Shown here: positions 47,953 through 57,140 of the stretch, one piece after another
How the letters are laid out: each line of letters begins with the position of its first letter
Position numbering within the stretch: the stretch's first letter is position 1
Origin: Mycobacteriales bacterium
Lineage (GTDB): Bacteria > Actinomycetota > Actinomycetes > Mycobacteriales > SCTD01
Direction of reading: 5' to 3'
Length of the DNA: 64,000 nucleotides
NCBI GenBank assembly: GCA_030697205.1
Contig: JAUYQP010000001.1
Span: 1-64,000 of the forward strand
Notes under the pieces: generated by a model
What the model was told of the DNA's origin: nothing
Database searches by the model: none
The model's input: only the letters and a program-made list of their open reading frames with translations
Position numbers and translations under genes: made by a program

Positions 47953-49197
47953 ATGAGCCAGGTCCTCGACGCGTGCCGACGGGCGCGGACGGCTGCGGCC
48001 GGTCTCGCGCCGCTCACCCGCCAGGCGAAGGACGCGGCGCTGCTCGCGATGGCCGACGCGCTGCTCGCGGAGTCCGACCGCATCCTGGCCGCCAACGCCG
48101 AGGACGTCGCAGCAGGGCGAGAGGCGGGTACGACGGAGTCGCTCCTGGACCGCCTCGCCCTCACCCCCGCGCGCGTGGCCGCCATGGCCGACGGGCTGCG
48201 GCACGTCGCGACGCTGCCCGACCCGGTGGGGGAGGTCGTGCGCGGGTCGTCGCTGCCCAACGGCCTCGAGCTGCGGCAGGTGCGGGTGCCGCTCGGGGTC
48301 GTCGGCATCGTCTACGAGGCGCGACCCAACGTCACCGCCGACGCCGCGGGTCTGTGCGTGAAGAGCGGCAACGCGGTCCTCCTGAGGGGCTCCGCGTCGG
48401 CTTACCGCAGCAACACCGTGCTCGTCGACGTGCTCGCCGCGGCGGCGACCGCGGCAGGGTTGCCGGAGCACAGCGTGCAGCTGGTGCCGGGCGTCGACCG
48501 CGACTCGGTCAAGGAGCTCATGCAGGCCCGGGGGCTCGTCGACGTCCTCATCCCGCGCGGAGGGGCCGGCCTCATCGAGGCGGTCGTCAGCGAGTCGCAG
48601 GTGCCCGTGATCGAGACCGGCGTCGGCAACTGCACCGTCTACGTCGACGCGACCGCCGACCTCGACAAGGCCGTCGCCATCATCGTCAACGCCAAGGCCT
48701 CGCGGCCCTCGGTCTGCAACGCCGCGGAGACCCTGCTCGTGCACTCCTCCGTCGCCGACGCCTTCCTGCCGCGGGCCGTCACCGCGCTCAAGGCTGAGGG
48801 CGTCGTGCTCCACTGCGACGCGCGCGCTGCGACGTTCGACGCCGACGCGGTGCCGGCCACCGACGAGGACTGGGCCGCGGAGTACCTCTCCCTCGACCTC
48901 GCTGTCGGTGTCGTCGACTCCCTCGACGATGCGGTCGCCCACATCCGCCGCTGGGGGAGCGGCCACACCGAGGCGATCGTCACCCGTGACGTCGACGAGG
49001 CTCGCCGCTTCGTGCGCTCGCTCGACAGTGCCGCCGTGATGGTCAACGCCTCGACCCGCTTCACCGACGGCGGGGAGTTCGGCTTCGGCGCCGAGATCGG
49101 CATCTCCACCCAGAAGCTCCACGCCCGTGGCCCGATGGGCCTGCCCGAGCTGACCAGCACGACCTACGTCGTCACCGGCGACGGTCACATCCGCTGA
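47953..49197 (+). CDS. proA: Gamma-glutamyl phosphate reductase
   Basis: Second step of proline synthesis: reduces glutamyl phosphate to the semialdehyde with NADPH. 414 residues of the aldehyde-dehydrogenase fold; the catalytic cysteine is in [10 protein letters not shown] (about 255). Other signatures are [27 protein letters not shown] and [19 protein letters not shown] (in parts). ATG at 47953. It overlaps the convergent gene at 49185 by 13 bases. Confidence 0.96.
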   Translation: MSQVLDACRRARTAAAGLAPLTRQAKDAALLAMADALLAESDRILAANAEDVAAGREAGTTESLLDRLALTPARVAAMADGLRHVATLPDPVGEVVRGSSLPNGLELRQVRVPLGVVGIVYEARPNVTADAAGLCVKSGNAVLLRGSASAYRSNTVLVDVLAAAATAAGLPEHSVQLVPGVDRDSVKELMQARGLVDVLIPRGGAGLIEAVVSESQVPVIETGVGNCTVYVDATADLDKAVAIIVNAKASRPSVCNAAETLLVHSSVADAFLPRAVTALKAEGVVLHCDARAATFDADAVPATDEDWAAEYLSLDLAVGVVDSLDDAVAHIRRWGSGHTEAIVTRDVDEARRFVRSLDSAAVMVNASTRFTDGGEFGFGAEIGISTQKLHARGPMGLPELTSTTYVVTGDGHIR

Positions 49198-49556
49198 CGA
49201 AGTCCCGGAGCCGCACCCGCGAGGCTGGTCAGGCCTGCGCACGGCGCCGCGAGGAGCACCACCGCACCCAACATGGCGAACAGGAGCGCTAGGGGCGTGA
49301 GTGCCATCCACAGGGCTCCGACCCACGCAGCGCGGCGGCGTGTGATCGGCCAGTGCTTGCGTGCAACGGGGACGAGGAGCAGCACGGCGAACAGAGGTGG
49401 AACTGCGAGCAGGTAGGCGAAGGCGATCCACCCGTCGGTGGAGGTCCAGCCGTCGAGCTGAGCCGCGGCGAGTAGGAACTGGCCGACGAGAGCGACTACC
49501 CACAGCCACAGACCGATCGTCACGCCGCGCGAGGCTGAGCGTGACCGTGTCGTCAT
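49185..49556 (-). CDS. Small membrane protein, last gene of TetR operon
   Basis: Not recognised. 123 residues with about three hydrophobic segments (about 15-33, 42-62, 80-108). ATG at 49556 overlaps the stop of the upstream gene (ATGA). The end overlaps the proA end on the opposite strand. It probably works with the other two membrane proteins of the operon. Confidence 0.6.
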   Translation of the reverse strand: MTTRSRSASRGVTIGLWLWVVALVGQFLLAAAQLDGWTSTDGWIAFAYLLAVPPLFAVLLLVPVARKHWPITRRRAAWVGALWMALTPLALLFAMLGAVVLLAAPCAGLTSLAGAAPGLRQRM

Positions 49557-50044
49557 AGTCGGCCGACTGCTGGTAGCACTGTGGTTCCCCCCGCGGGTGT
49601 CGAGTACCGCGCCGCGGGCACAGGGGTGCGGACTGCCCGCACGACGACCGCGGCCACCCCCCACGGAACTGTGATGCAGAAGCCGAGGGTCGCTGCGACC
49701 ACGAACAGCCCGAGGAAGTCGCCGTCCTTGGTGTCGACGGCGATGCCGACGATGACCGCGGTGCCGAGGCACGTCGACGCTGCCGCGAGGGCGTGCCGGA
49801 GCTGTCGCTCGAGTCCGTCGCCCTCGTGCGGGCGCAGCACCCGCGCCAGGCACCAGAACGCGACTGGGCCAACGGTCACGCCGGTCACCGCCGTGACGAC
49901 GTCGCCTCGTCCAGGTGCTGCCGCGAGCAGGACGGCCCACAGCAGCACGAGCGGGAGCGCGGACACGGCGAGGGCCCTGCGCGCGGTGCTGGCACGACGC
50001 CAGCCCTCGACGGGCCGAAAAGGGAGGATGACGTGCTCGCTCAC
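49553..50044 (-). CDS. Small membrane protein of TetR operon
   Basis: Not recognised. 163 residues with about four hydrophobic segments (about 25-45, 50-70, 88-106, 115-138) and a polar N-terminus SEHVILPFRPVEGWRR. GTG at 50044 overlaps the stop of the YndJ-like gene. Coupling on both sides shows it belongs to the same operon. Confidence 0.62.
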   Translation of the reverse strand: MSEHVILPFRPVEGWRRASTARRALAVSALPLVLLWAVLLAAAPGRGDVVTAVTGVTVGPVAFWCLARVLRPHEGDGLERQLRHALAAASTCLGTAVIVGIAVDTKDGDFLGLFVVAATLGFCITVPWGVAAVVVRAVRTPVPAARYSTPAGGTTVLPAVGRL

Positions 50045-50844
50045 AGCTGCTCCTTGGTGACGGTGGTCCAGCCGAGGACGCCGGCGAGGCCGACGCCGAG
50101 GGCGTTGCCGACACCGTGCGTGGCGGCGGTCTGGGTGAGGGTCAGGTGCGGCAGGTCGGTCGCGTCGCCGAGCGCCCACGACACCGCGAGCAGCATGGTC
50201 AGCGGGGTGACGGCCGCGGCGACGGCGAGCAGCTGACCGCCGCTGTCGTCGAAGCGGACCAGGTGGAGCACCGCCCACGAGCAGGCGAGCAGCCCGGCCG
50301 TCAGCGACAGCGCGCCGGTCAGCTCGAGCCACGGTCCGAGGAAGTGACCGGCGGCCACCAGGGCTGTGCCGGTGGGGGCCGCCAAGCAGGCGAAGGACGT
50401 CTTGCGTCCCGGAGCGGCGACGTGGGTCAGACCGACGAGCAGCGAGGCCGCGAAACCGGCGACGCAGAAGTGCAGGACGGTGAGCCGCCAGACGGTCGCG
50501 TCGAAGCCGAGGAACGGCGCGATGCTGCTGCGGTCGACGACCAGGGCGAGGGCGACGACCCCGAGCGAGCTCGAGGCGCTCACCGCGGCGGCCACCCGCG
50601 CGTCGACCCTCTCGGTCACCCGCCGCAGTCCGACCGCAGCCGTCCCCGCGCACAGGACCGCCATCGGCAGCCCAAGCAGCACAGCGGGCAGACCCGCGTC
50701 GAGCAGCATTGACACCGACGCGAGGGTGCCGGCGGTGAGCCAGGCCGCGACGGGAGCGGTGAGGGGGAGGGCCAGCAGTCGCACGCCGAGCGGCACGACG
50801 AGCCCGAGGCTGACCACGAGCAGCGCGACGAGCAGGCCGTTCAT
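50041..50844 (-). CDS. YndJ-like membrane protein
   Basis: 267 residues with about eight hydrophobic segments. The segments VLHFCVAGFAASLLVGLTH and THGVGNALGVGLAGVLGW resemble the YndJ family, whose function is unknown. ATG at 50844 has GAGGAG upstream and overlaps the TetR stop (ATGA). It is the first membrane gene of the operon. Confidence 0.68.
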   Translation of the reverse strand: MNGLLVALLVVSLGLVVPLGVRLLALPLTAPVAAWLTAGTLASVSMLLDAGLPAVLLGLPMAVLCAGTAAVGLRRVTERVDARVAAAVSASSSLGVVALALVVDRSSIAPFLGFDATVWRLTVLHFCVAGFAASLLVGLTHVAAPGRKTSFACLAAPTGTALVAAGHFLGPWLELTGALSLTAGLLACSWAVLHLVRFDDSGGQLLAVAAAVTPLTMLLAVSWALGDATDLPHLTLTQTAATHGVGNALGVGLAGVLGWTTVTKEQL

Positions 50845-51506
50845 CGGGAGCTCCTCAGGTCGCGGACCAGTGACAGCACGTCGTCGAGCAGGGACCGCAG
50901 CACGCGGTAGCGCGCGAGCCCGACGAGCCGCACGACCATCGGGACGGTGCGGTCGACGAGCAGGTAGGTCGAGCGGCTGCCGGGGGAGCGGTCGTGCACC
51001 CAGTAGAGGACGACGCCCATCTGGTAGAGCCACAGCAGCCCGGGCAGCTCGTCACGGAGCGCCTCCGGGAGCTTGGCGCTCGACCCGCTGACGGCCTCGG
51101 CGTAGAGCGCCTGGCTCATCGCGCGGGCCGGCGCGCTCTGGTCGCTGAAGGGCGACAGCGGACTGGCCGGGTCGGCGGCGGTGCGGAAGAACGACGCGGC
51201 GAAGGCGCGGTAGGGCTGCATGGTGTCGATGCGCGCGGTGAGCACGCCGTGCACCCGCTCGGTGAGGTCGCGCGAGCCGACCAGCGCTGCCTCGGCGGCG
51301 TCGCCGTGCTCGAGCTGCGACCGCTCGTAGAACGCCTGGACGAGGTGGTCCTTGCCCGCGAAGTACTGGTAAGCGTTACCGGTCGAGACGCCGGCGCGCT
51401 GGGCGATCGCCCGCATCGTCGTCGCGTCGTAGCCCTGCTCGGCGAACAGGTCGAGCGCGACGTCGACGATGCGCTGGCGGGTGAGCTCGCCCTTGGTAGG
51501 AGCCAT
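50841..51506 (-). CDS. TetR-family transcriptional regulator
   Basis: 221 residues. The N-terminal helix-turn-helix is clear: RQRIVDVALDLFAEQGYDA, TTMRAIAQRAGVSTGNAYQYF (in parts), and GKDHLVQAFYE. The rest is a helical ligand domain. ATG at 51506. A perfect palindrome lies 12 bases upstream. It leads three membrane-protein genes joined by four-base overlaps, which it probably represses. The ligand is unknown. Confidence 0.9.
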   Translation of the reverse strand: MAPTKGELTRQRIVDVALDLFAEQGYDATTMRAIAQRAGVSTGNAYQYFAGKDHLVQAFYERSQLEHGDAAEAALVGSRDLTERVHGVLTARIDTMQPYRAFAASFFRTAADPASPLSPFSDQSAPARAMSQALYAEAVSGSSAKLPEALRDELPGLLWLYQMGVVLYWVHDRSPGSRSTYLLVDRTVPMVVRLVGLARYRVLRSLLDDVLSLVRDLRSSR

Positions 51507-51518
51507 GGATCCTCGTTT

Positions 51519-51532
51519 CTGAACGTGTTCAG
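51519..51532. promoter_or_regulatory. TetR operator palindrome
   Basis: CTGAACGTGTTCAG, a perfect 14-bp inverted repeat of the TGAAC-N2-GTTCA kind used by many TetR proteins. A -10-like TACTCT (51543-51538, minus strand) lies just upstream, so the palindrome covers the predicted transcription start. Confidence 0.75.
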
Positions 51533-51572
51533 TTATGAGAGTACGCCGAAACCCTGGTGTGTCCAGCAGCGG

Positions 51573-51995
51573 TCAGCGGCGGGCGACCGCGGACTGGCCG
51601 AGCCAGAGGGTGAGACCGGCCGGGCCGGCCATCCAGGTGAGCAGCAGGGCGACCCGCGTGGACCGGCCCTTCTCGAGCCCCTGCTCCCAGACCCACCGGC
51701 CCACGAAGAGGTCGAACGCGATGTAGTGCGCCCAGCCGGCCAGGAACCCGCGCGGGTTGCCGAGCCCGACGCGCACGGACTCCGGGTCGCGGAAGTCCAC
51801 CCGCTCGCCGCCCCAGCCGCTGGCGAGCAGGCCGATGTACGAAGCACCCAGCGCGGCGTAGAGGGGTGTCGCCAGCCGGACCACGGTGGCGGTCAGAGCC
51901 GAGCGGGGCAGCAGGATCATGGCGAGCCAGATCGGCGCGGTGCAGGTGTTGATCACGGCGTACATGCGCTTGTCGCGCGCGGTCATCGGTGTCAT
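51573..51995 (-). CDS. ABA4-like (DUF4281) membrane protein
   Basis: 140 residues, four hydrophobic segments. FLAGWAHYIAFDLFVGRWV and the closing MAGPAGLTLWLG match DUF4281 (abscisic-acid-deficient-4 family), linked in plants to neoxanthin synthesis; the bacterial role is unknown. ATG at 51995 overlaps the stop of the dehydrogenase gene (TGATG). ATG at 51986 is possible. Confidence 0.78.
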   Translation of the reverse strand: MTPMTARDKRMYAVINTCTAPIWLAMILLPRSALTATVVRLATPLYAALGASYIGLLASGWGGERVDFRDPESVRVGLGNPRGFLAGWAHYIAFDLFVGRWVWEQGLEKGRSTRVALLLTWMAGPAGLTLWLGQSAVARR

Positions 51996-52867
51996 CAGTG
52001 CGAGTCTGCCTGTCCCTCGTCGGCCACGTGCCCGGTGACCGCGGCGTAGTCCTCGCCGGAGTGGCCGGCGGCCAGTGCGCGGCGGGCCTGGTCGAGGCAC
52101 GCGCGGGTGACCTCGAGGTCGCTGTCGGCGGCGGTGACGACGAGGTCGAGGTCCTTGGCCAGGAGGTCGAGGGAGAACGTCGTCGCGGCGTAGTCGCCGG
52201 CCTCGACCATGGCGCGCTTCTGGCCGAGGTACCAGCCGTAGGCGGTGCCGCCGAGGACGTCGAGCAGGACGGTGCGGTCGAGGCCCAGGTCGCGGCCGAG
52301 CCGCAGCGACTCACCCAGGCCGGCGGCCATGACGCCGAGGCCCTGGTTGACGCAGAGCTTGAGCGCCGACCCGGCACCGACCTCACCGACCCGACGGACG
52401 CGGGCGGGGTCGCCCCAGAGGTGCAGCAGTGGCAGCGCGTCGTCGTAGTCCTGCTGTGCGCCACCGACGAGCACGCCCAGCGTGCCGTCGGTCGCCGGAC
52501 CGGTCGAGCCGGCGACGGGGGCGTCGACGTAGCGCAACCCGGCCTTCGCGCAGGTCGCGCCGAACCCGTGCGCGGCCTCGGGCCCGATGGTCGAGGCGTC
52601 GACCACGAGGGTGCCGGGGGCGGCCGCGGCACACACGTCGGTGAGGACATCGCGTACCGAGTCGGGCCCGAAGAGCATGAGCACGACAACCTCGGCGCCG
52701 TCGACCGCGGTCTCGACGGACCCCGCCTCGGTCGCACCGAGCTCGAGCAGCGGCCCGGCCTTGCCGGGGGTGCGGTTCCACACGGTCAGCGGATGGCCGG
52801 CGCGCGCGACGTGGGCGGCCATCGGCACGCCCATCCGCCCGAGCCCGAGGAAGGCGACAGCAGTCAT
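51995..52867 (-). CDS. NAD(P)-dependent beta-hydroxyacid dehydrogenase-like protein
   Basis: 290 residues of the 3-hydroxyisobutyrate dehydrogenase family: N-terminal dinucleotide motif FLGLGRMGVPMA, substrate loop DAPVAGSTG, and catalytic lysine in LKLCVNQGLG (about 170). The substrate is unknown. ATG at 52867 is divergent from the ECF sigma gene. It is coupled to the DUF4281 gene. Confidence 0.88.
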   Translation of the reverse strand: MTAVAFLGLGRMGVPMAAHVARAGHPLTVWNRTPGKAGPLLELGATEAGSVETAVDGAEVVVLMLFGPDSVRDVLTDVCAAAAPGTLVVDASTIGPEAAHGFGATCAKAGLRYVDAPVAGSTGPATDGTLGVLVGGAQQDYDDALPLLHLWGDPARVRRVGEVGAGSALKLCVNQGLGVMAAGLGESLRLGRDLGLDRTVLLDVLGGTAYGWYLGQKRAMVEAGDYAATTFSLDLLAKDLDLVVTAADSDLEVTRACLDQARRALAAGHSGEDYAAVTGHVADEGQADSH

Positions 52868-52970
52868 GCCGCCGACCCTAGGCTGGCTCGGCAGCGACCG
52901 CTTGGTGATGGCGCCAGGGCGGCCTCCAGCGTGCTGTGAACCTGGCAGGCTCCAGCGGACTGGTGTCGTC

Positions 52971-53471
52971 ATGAGGGCGGCGACAGCACCAGCGGTGGGG
53001 GTGGTGGAGCAGGTGGCGCAGGCCGACGGCTTCGACGCCTTCTTCGAGCAGACCTGGCCCGAGCTCGTGGCCTTCTGCATCACCCTCACGGGGCAGCGGC
53101 ACCTCGGGGAGGAGGTCGCTCAGGAGGCCTTCACCCGCGTCTACGTCCGCTACCCGGCCCTTCGCGAGCCGCGCCCGTACCTCTTCCGTGTCGCCGCCAA
53201 CCTCGTCAAGGCATCGTGGCGGAAGGCGCAGCGCGACGCCGCCTTCGTCGAGGACGCTCACGACGCCGCGGTCCCGGCACCCGACACCGCGACGATCGAC
53301 GCGGTCCGGCGGCTCGACCCGCGACTGCGCGACGTCGTGCTCCTGCACTACTACGCCGACCTTTCCGTCGAGGACGTCGCCCGCGCCCTCAAGCGCCCCA
53401 CCGGCACCGTCAAGCGCCGCCTGTTCGAGGCCCGCGCCCGCCTCGCCGAGACCCTCGGAGACCTCGCATGA
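52971..53471 (+). CDS. ECF-type sigma factor
   Basis: 166 residues with sigma region 2 (LGEEVAQEAFTRVYVRY, about 43-60) and region 4 (LDPRLRDVVLLHYYADLSVEDVA, in parts, with KRPTGTVKRRL as recognition helix). ATG at 52971. It ends with an ATGA overlap on a one-TM membrane protein that is probably its anti-sigma factor. Confidence 0.9.
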   Translation: MRAATAPAVGVVEQVAQADGFDAFFEQTWPELVAFCITLTGQRHLGEEVAQEAFTRVYVRYPALREPRPYLFRVAANLVKASWRKAQRDAAFVEDAHDAAVPAPDTATIDAVRRLDPRLRDVVLLHYYADLSVEDVARALKRPTGTVKRRLFEARARLAETLGDLA

Positions 53472-54481
53472 GCCTGCAGCCAGACCGGTCGCACCGCTTC
53501 CCGGCCGCGCCAGGCGTCCTTGAGGCCGTGCGGTCCGAGGGCGGTCGTCGTCGTCGTACCCGCCTCGCGATCGGTGGCAGCGCGATCTCGGTGGCCGCCG
53601 TCGTGCTGGCCGTGTCGTTGCTGCTCCCCAGCTCCACCGACGGGACCGCTCCACTGCCCGTGGCCACGGCCCCGACCAGCTGCCCGGCCGAGCTGCCGAC
53701 CGATGTCCCCGAAGGCCCGGTCGGGTACGACGACGGGGGTGAGCGCCTCGTCCCCGACGCGACGCCGCAGACGATGACGCTGTGCCGCTACCGCACCGAC
53801 GAGGACGCCCCCGTCGAGGGGCCGCGGCAGGTGGGCAGCGGCCTGGACCGCATCGCTGCCGACCTCGCGCTGCCGCAGGAGCTCGAGGGCAGCCAGCGGA
53901 TCTGCCCGGCTGTCCTCGAGATCCCGTCCTTCTCCTACCTCGTCCGGCTCACCTACGCCGACGGCAAGGCGGTCTGGGTCCAGTCGGAGACCGGTGGCTG
54001 CGCCACGACGCGCAACGGCGACTTCACGAGCAGCGTCGGGATCGGCGGCGACCTGAACCTCACGTGGTCCGCGGAGAGCTGGTCGCGCCAGCCGCAGCCG
54101 CGGACCTCGGATGAACGCAACTGCTACGCCTACGACAGCGGGCGGGCGGGGCAGGAGCGGCAGCTCCTCCCGGAGGGCTACGTCGACGTCGGGGCATGCG
54201 TCGACAACGCGTTCCGGGCCCTGTCAGCGGAGGAGACCCGGCGCCTTGTCGACGCCCTGGACCTGCTGGGGAGAGACCCCTACACGAACGGCTGCTCGGA
54301 CCCGCCGCCGTCGGACGAGTTCACACCCGTGACGTTCGTGGCGCGCTACCCCGAGGGGCGCGACGTCCACCTGGAGCTGGCGCCGTTCTGCGACAACCAG
54401 CTCGCCAACGGCTCGCTGGAGGCGCATCCCCACGGCGACGTCTTGCAGGAGCTGCTGGACATCGCCGAGGGGACGACGTGA
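53468..54481 (+). CDS. Single-pass membrane protein, putative sigma-factor partner
   Basis: 337 residues. A short basic cytoplasmic N-terminus (about 1-35), one membrane segment (about 35-57, IGGSAISVAAVVLAVSLLL) and a 280-residue outer domain with eight cysteines, which may form four disulfides. Not assigned to a family. ATG at 53468 overlaps the sigma stop. No zinc-type HxxxCxxC anti-sigma motif is seen, so the anti-sigma role is an inference from position. Confidence 0.62.
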   Translation: MSLQPDRSHRFPAAPGVLEAVRSEGGRRRRTRLAIGGSAISVAAVVLAVSLLLPSSTDGTAPLPVATAPTSCPAELPTDVPEGPVGYDDGGERLVPDATPQTMTLCRYRTDEDAPVEGPRQVGSGLDRIAADLALPQELEGSQRICPAVLEIPSFSYLVRLTYADGKAVWVQSETGGCATTRNGDFTSSVGIGGDLNLTWSAESWSRQPQPRTSDERNCYAYDSGRAGQERQLLPEGYVDVGACVDNAFRALSAEETRRLVDALDLLGRDPYTNGCSDPPPSDEFTPVTFVARYPEGRDVHLELAPFCDNQLANGSLEAHPHGDVLQELLDIAEGTT

Positions 54482-54482
54482 C

Positions 54483-55241
54483 TCAGCCGGTCATGGCGAG
54501 CAGGCCGAAGGTCGCGCCGTGGGGGTCCTGCACGACCGCGAAGGTCCCGCCGGGGAACTCCATGAACGGCACGACGAGGGTCGCGCCGAGCGCGACGGCC
54601 TGAGCCGCCTTCGCAGCGGGGTCGCCGGCGACGAAGTAGGGCAGCCAGTGGGACGGCACCTCGGCGGGCACGCCCTCGGGGGTGTCCATGCAGCCGGCGA
54701 CGGACTGGCCGGCGAGCTGCAGCTCGGTGTAGCCCTCGGGCGCGACGGAGGTCCAGCCGAAGACGCGGCCGTAGAACGGGAGAGCGGTCGCCTGGTCACG
54801 GGTCGACAGCTCGATCCAGGCGAGCGTGCCCTCTTCTCCGACCGCCTCCGCGCCGATGTGCTGGCCGGGCTGCCAGACGCCGAAGAACGCGCCGACGGCG
54901 TCGGTGTAGACGGCCATGGTCCCGAGCGGGCCGACCTCCATCGGGGGAGCGACGACGTTGCCGCCCGCCTCAGTGACGAGCTCGGTGGTCTTCGCGGCGT
55001 CGTCGGTCGAGACGTAGACCGACCAGCCGACCGGCTGCTGCGGGTCTATCAGCGGCATGACGCCGACGACCTTGCGACCGCCGAGCTCGAAGTTGGTGTA
55101 GCCCCCGAAGGTCTCGGGGTCGCTGTCGGGCGCGGTCCAGCCGAACAGCCCGCCGTAGAAGGCGCGCGACCCCTCGAAGTCCGGTGTGCCGAGGTCGGCC
55201 CAGGCGGGCTCGCCGGGGGCGTAGGAGGTCTTGTCGGGCAT
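54483..55241 (-). CDS. VOC family protein with two glyoxalase-like domains
   Basis: 252 residues made of two repeated VOC units (about 8-120 and 135-250). Repeats are visible as EPAWADLGTPDFEGSRAFYG and LAWIELSTRDQATALPFYG, both followed by FGWT. Such proteins bind metals or small hydrophobic molecules; function unknown. ATG at 55241 has GAAGGAG upstream. It is convergent with the sigma partner gene, one base apart. Confidence 0.85.
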   Translation of the reverse strand: MPDKTSYAPGEPAWADLGTPDFEGSRAFYGGLFGWTAPDSDPETFGGYTNFELGGRKVVGVMPLIDPQQPVGWSVYVSTDDAAKTTELVTEAGGNVVAPPMEVGPLGTMAVYTDAVGAFFGVWQPGQHIGAEAVGEEGTLAWIELSTRDQATALPFYGRVFGWTSVAPEGYTELQLAGQSVAGCMDTPEGVPAEVPSHWLPYFVAGDPAAKAAQAVALGATLVVPFMEFPGGTFAVVQDPHGATFGLLAMTG

Positions 55242-55358
55242 GGCGTTCGCTCCTTCGAGAGTGGTGGTCGTCGCCAGTGCAGACGCCGACCGGGTGCCGC
55301 GCTCGTCGCCGCGCCACCGGCCAGGTCCGACTGTCGCACGGGCGGGTGACACTCTGGC

Positions 55359-56318
55359 GTGGTGCGGGCAACGGCAGGGTCAGCGCTCGGCGTGCTGGCC
55401 CGGCTCTGGCTCGGCGCGCTCGTCCTGCTCGCCGCCGTCCGGGTCACCGGCCTCGAGCGCGGAGCCCTGCTCGCCCTGCTGGTCGGGGCACTGCCGGTGA
55501 CGCTGCTCCCGGCGTACGCCCTGCTCGTCGGCTTCGCCCTGCGCCGTCGGTGGCGCGCGACGCTGATCGCCGCCGCCGTGGTCGCGGTGCACGTCGTCGT
55601 GGTCGTCCCGACGCAGCGCATGGTCGCCGCGGGGGAGGGTCAGCCGTTGCGGGTCGTCACCGCCAACCTCTACGTCCTCAACGAGCAGCCGGAGGCGGCC
55701 GGGCGGGTGCTGCGTGCCCTGCGTCCTGACGTCCTCGTCGTGCCCGAGCTCGATGCCAACGGGCTGGCCGGGCTCACCGCCGCCGGGCTGATCGACGACC
55801 TGCCCTTCGTGATGACGCCCTTCGACGGCCGGTCGGAGACCGTCGGGCTGCTCAGCCGCTTCCCGCTGCGAGACCAGGAGGTACGCCGGACCGGCGGGCG
55901 GGCGCTCCCACGCGCCACCGTCTCGGTGGGTGGGCGCGCCGTCAGGCTCGTGGCGCACCACCCCTTCCCGCCGGTGACCGGGCTGGAGCGGCTCTGGCGG
56001 GAGTCGCTCGCCGACCTGCGCCGCGAGGTCGACGAGACCGACCTGCCCGTCGTCGTCGCCGGCGACCTCAACGCCGACCGCGACCACGCGGTGTTCCGCC
56101 GGCTGTTCGACGTGGGCCTGCGCGACGCGCACGACGAACGCGGGCGCGGGCTGGTCCGCACCTGGCCGGCCGCCTTCCCGCTGCTGCACCTCGACCACGT
56201 CCTCGTCCGGGACGGTGCGGGTGCGGCGATCGGGGTCTCGGACGTGCGCGAGCAGCGGCTGCCCGGCAGCGACCACCTCGCGGTGGTCGCCGACCTGCGG
56301 GTTCAGCCGAGCTGGTAG
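55359..56318 (+). CDS. Membrane-anchored endonuclease/exonuclease/phosphatase family protein
   Basis: 319 residues. Three hydrophobic segments in the first 85 residues are followed by the EEP domain (about 95-315): TANLYVLNE, VVVPELDANG, AGDLNADRDH, HLDHVLV and SDHLAVVADL. Targets range from nucleic acids to phospholipids; not told here. GTG at 55359 or 55362. It overlaps the convergent lipoprotein gene by 16 bases. Confidence 0.87.
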   Translation: MVRATAGSALGVLARLWLGALVLLAAVRVTGLERGALLALLVGALPVTLLPAYALLVGFALRRRWRATLIAAAVVAVHVVVVVPTQRMVAAGEGQPLRVVTANLYVLNEQPEAAGRVLRALRPDVLVVPELDANGLAGLTAAGLIDDLPFVMTPFDGRSETVGLLSRFPLRDQEVRRTGGRALPRATVSVGGRAVRLVAHHPFPPVTGLERLWRESLADLRREVDETDLPVVVAGDLNADRDHAVFRRLFDVGLRDAHDERGRGLVRTWPAAFPLLHLDHVLVRDGAGAAIGVSDVREQRLPGSDHLAVVADLRVQPSW

Positions 56319-57073
56319 CCCACCGTGCCGGCCAGGGGTGCGCGGTCGTTGGCGGTGGCGTTGCCGCCGACCGTGCCGCCGCCGTCGCGCGCCCAGTCCG
56401 CAAAGGCCTTCGTCCAGCCGTCGCGCCGGCCCCCGACCGCGCTCCAGGGCACCGTGAAGACCAGCTGGTCGCCGATGATCTGGAAGCGGCCGGGGTAGCG
56501 CACGAAGCCCTCGGGAGTGGACAGGTAGGCGAACCAGCCGTCGTCGCCGCCGTCGGCGAACAGCTGGTAGTCGGACTCGAACTCGCCCGAGCGGTCGTAG
56601 AGGTCGACCCCGACGCCGAGCACCTCGGCCGTCGCGGTGCGCAGCGGCACGGCGCCACCCATGCGGACCGTGGCCCGCAGCCGGGTGCCGTCGTCCTCGA
56701 GCAGGACACCCACGACATCGGCGTACGCCGGGCCTTGCGTGCCGTGGTCGCGACCGGGGTCGGTCACGGTCCCCACGGCCCGGTAGGGACCCTCGCCGGC
56801 TGGCGCCGCTACCGGCTCGGGGCGCGAGACGGGGGGTGCCGCCGTCGCGGTCGCACCCTGCGGACGAGGGCCGGTGCCCGCGCTTGCCGACGGTCCCGGG
56901 GCGGTCGGTGCGGCGGGTGCCGACGAGGCCGGCGGCGCTGCCGCGGCCGTGGTCACGACGGGCTCGGGGCGCACCGCCAGCTCGCGCCGGGGGGTGGGGC
57001 TGACGTCCGGCTCGCCGACGGTGCAGCCGCTGAGCAGCAGCGCGAGCAGCATGGCAGGGACCGCCGCCGGCAT
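56303..57073 (-). CDS. Secreted lipoprotein of unknown function
   Basis: 256 residues. A lipoprotein signal with lipobox LLSGC (cysteine about 17), a Pro/Ala/Thr-rich linker (about 25-90), and a C-terminal beta-rich domain (about 100-256; GRFQIIGDQLVFTVPWSAVGG). The domain resembles extracellular ligand domains but is unassigned. ATG at 57073 follows a terminator hairpin. Confidence 0.72.
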   Translation of the reverse strand: MPAAVPAMLLALLLSGCTVGEPDVSPTPRRELAVRPEPVVTTAAAAPPASSAPAAPTAPGPSASAGTGPRPQGATATAAPPVSRPEPVAAPAGEGPYRAVGTVTDPGRDHGTQGPAYADVVGVLLEDDGTRLRATVRMGGAVPLRTATAEVLGVGVDLYDRSGEFESDYQLFADGGDDGWFAYLSTPEGFVRYPGRFQIIGDQLVFTVPWSAVGGRRDGWTKAFADWARDGGGTVGGNATANDRAPLAGTVGYQLG

Positions 57074-57081
57074 CAGGACAG

Positions 57082-57118
57082 CCGAAGGGCCGGCGGGGGA
57101 TACCCACCGGCCCTTCGG
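57082..57118 (-). terminator. Terminator between the secreted WPPNH protein gene and the lipoprotein gene
   Basis: Perfect 12-bp stem CCGAAGGGCCGG/CCGGCCCTTCGG with a 13-base loop, 22 bases after the stop of the upstream gene and nine bases before the lipoprotein start. Confidence 0.78.
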
Positions 57119-57140
57119 GTCGCGTCGCACGAGGCGGACG

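Noticed and set aside
52921-52970. ECF autoregulatory promoter before the 52971 sigma gene
   Set aside because: A GAACC is present but the distance to the nearest CGTC is about 24 bases, too long for ECF promoters.
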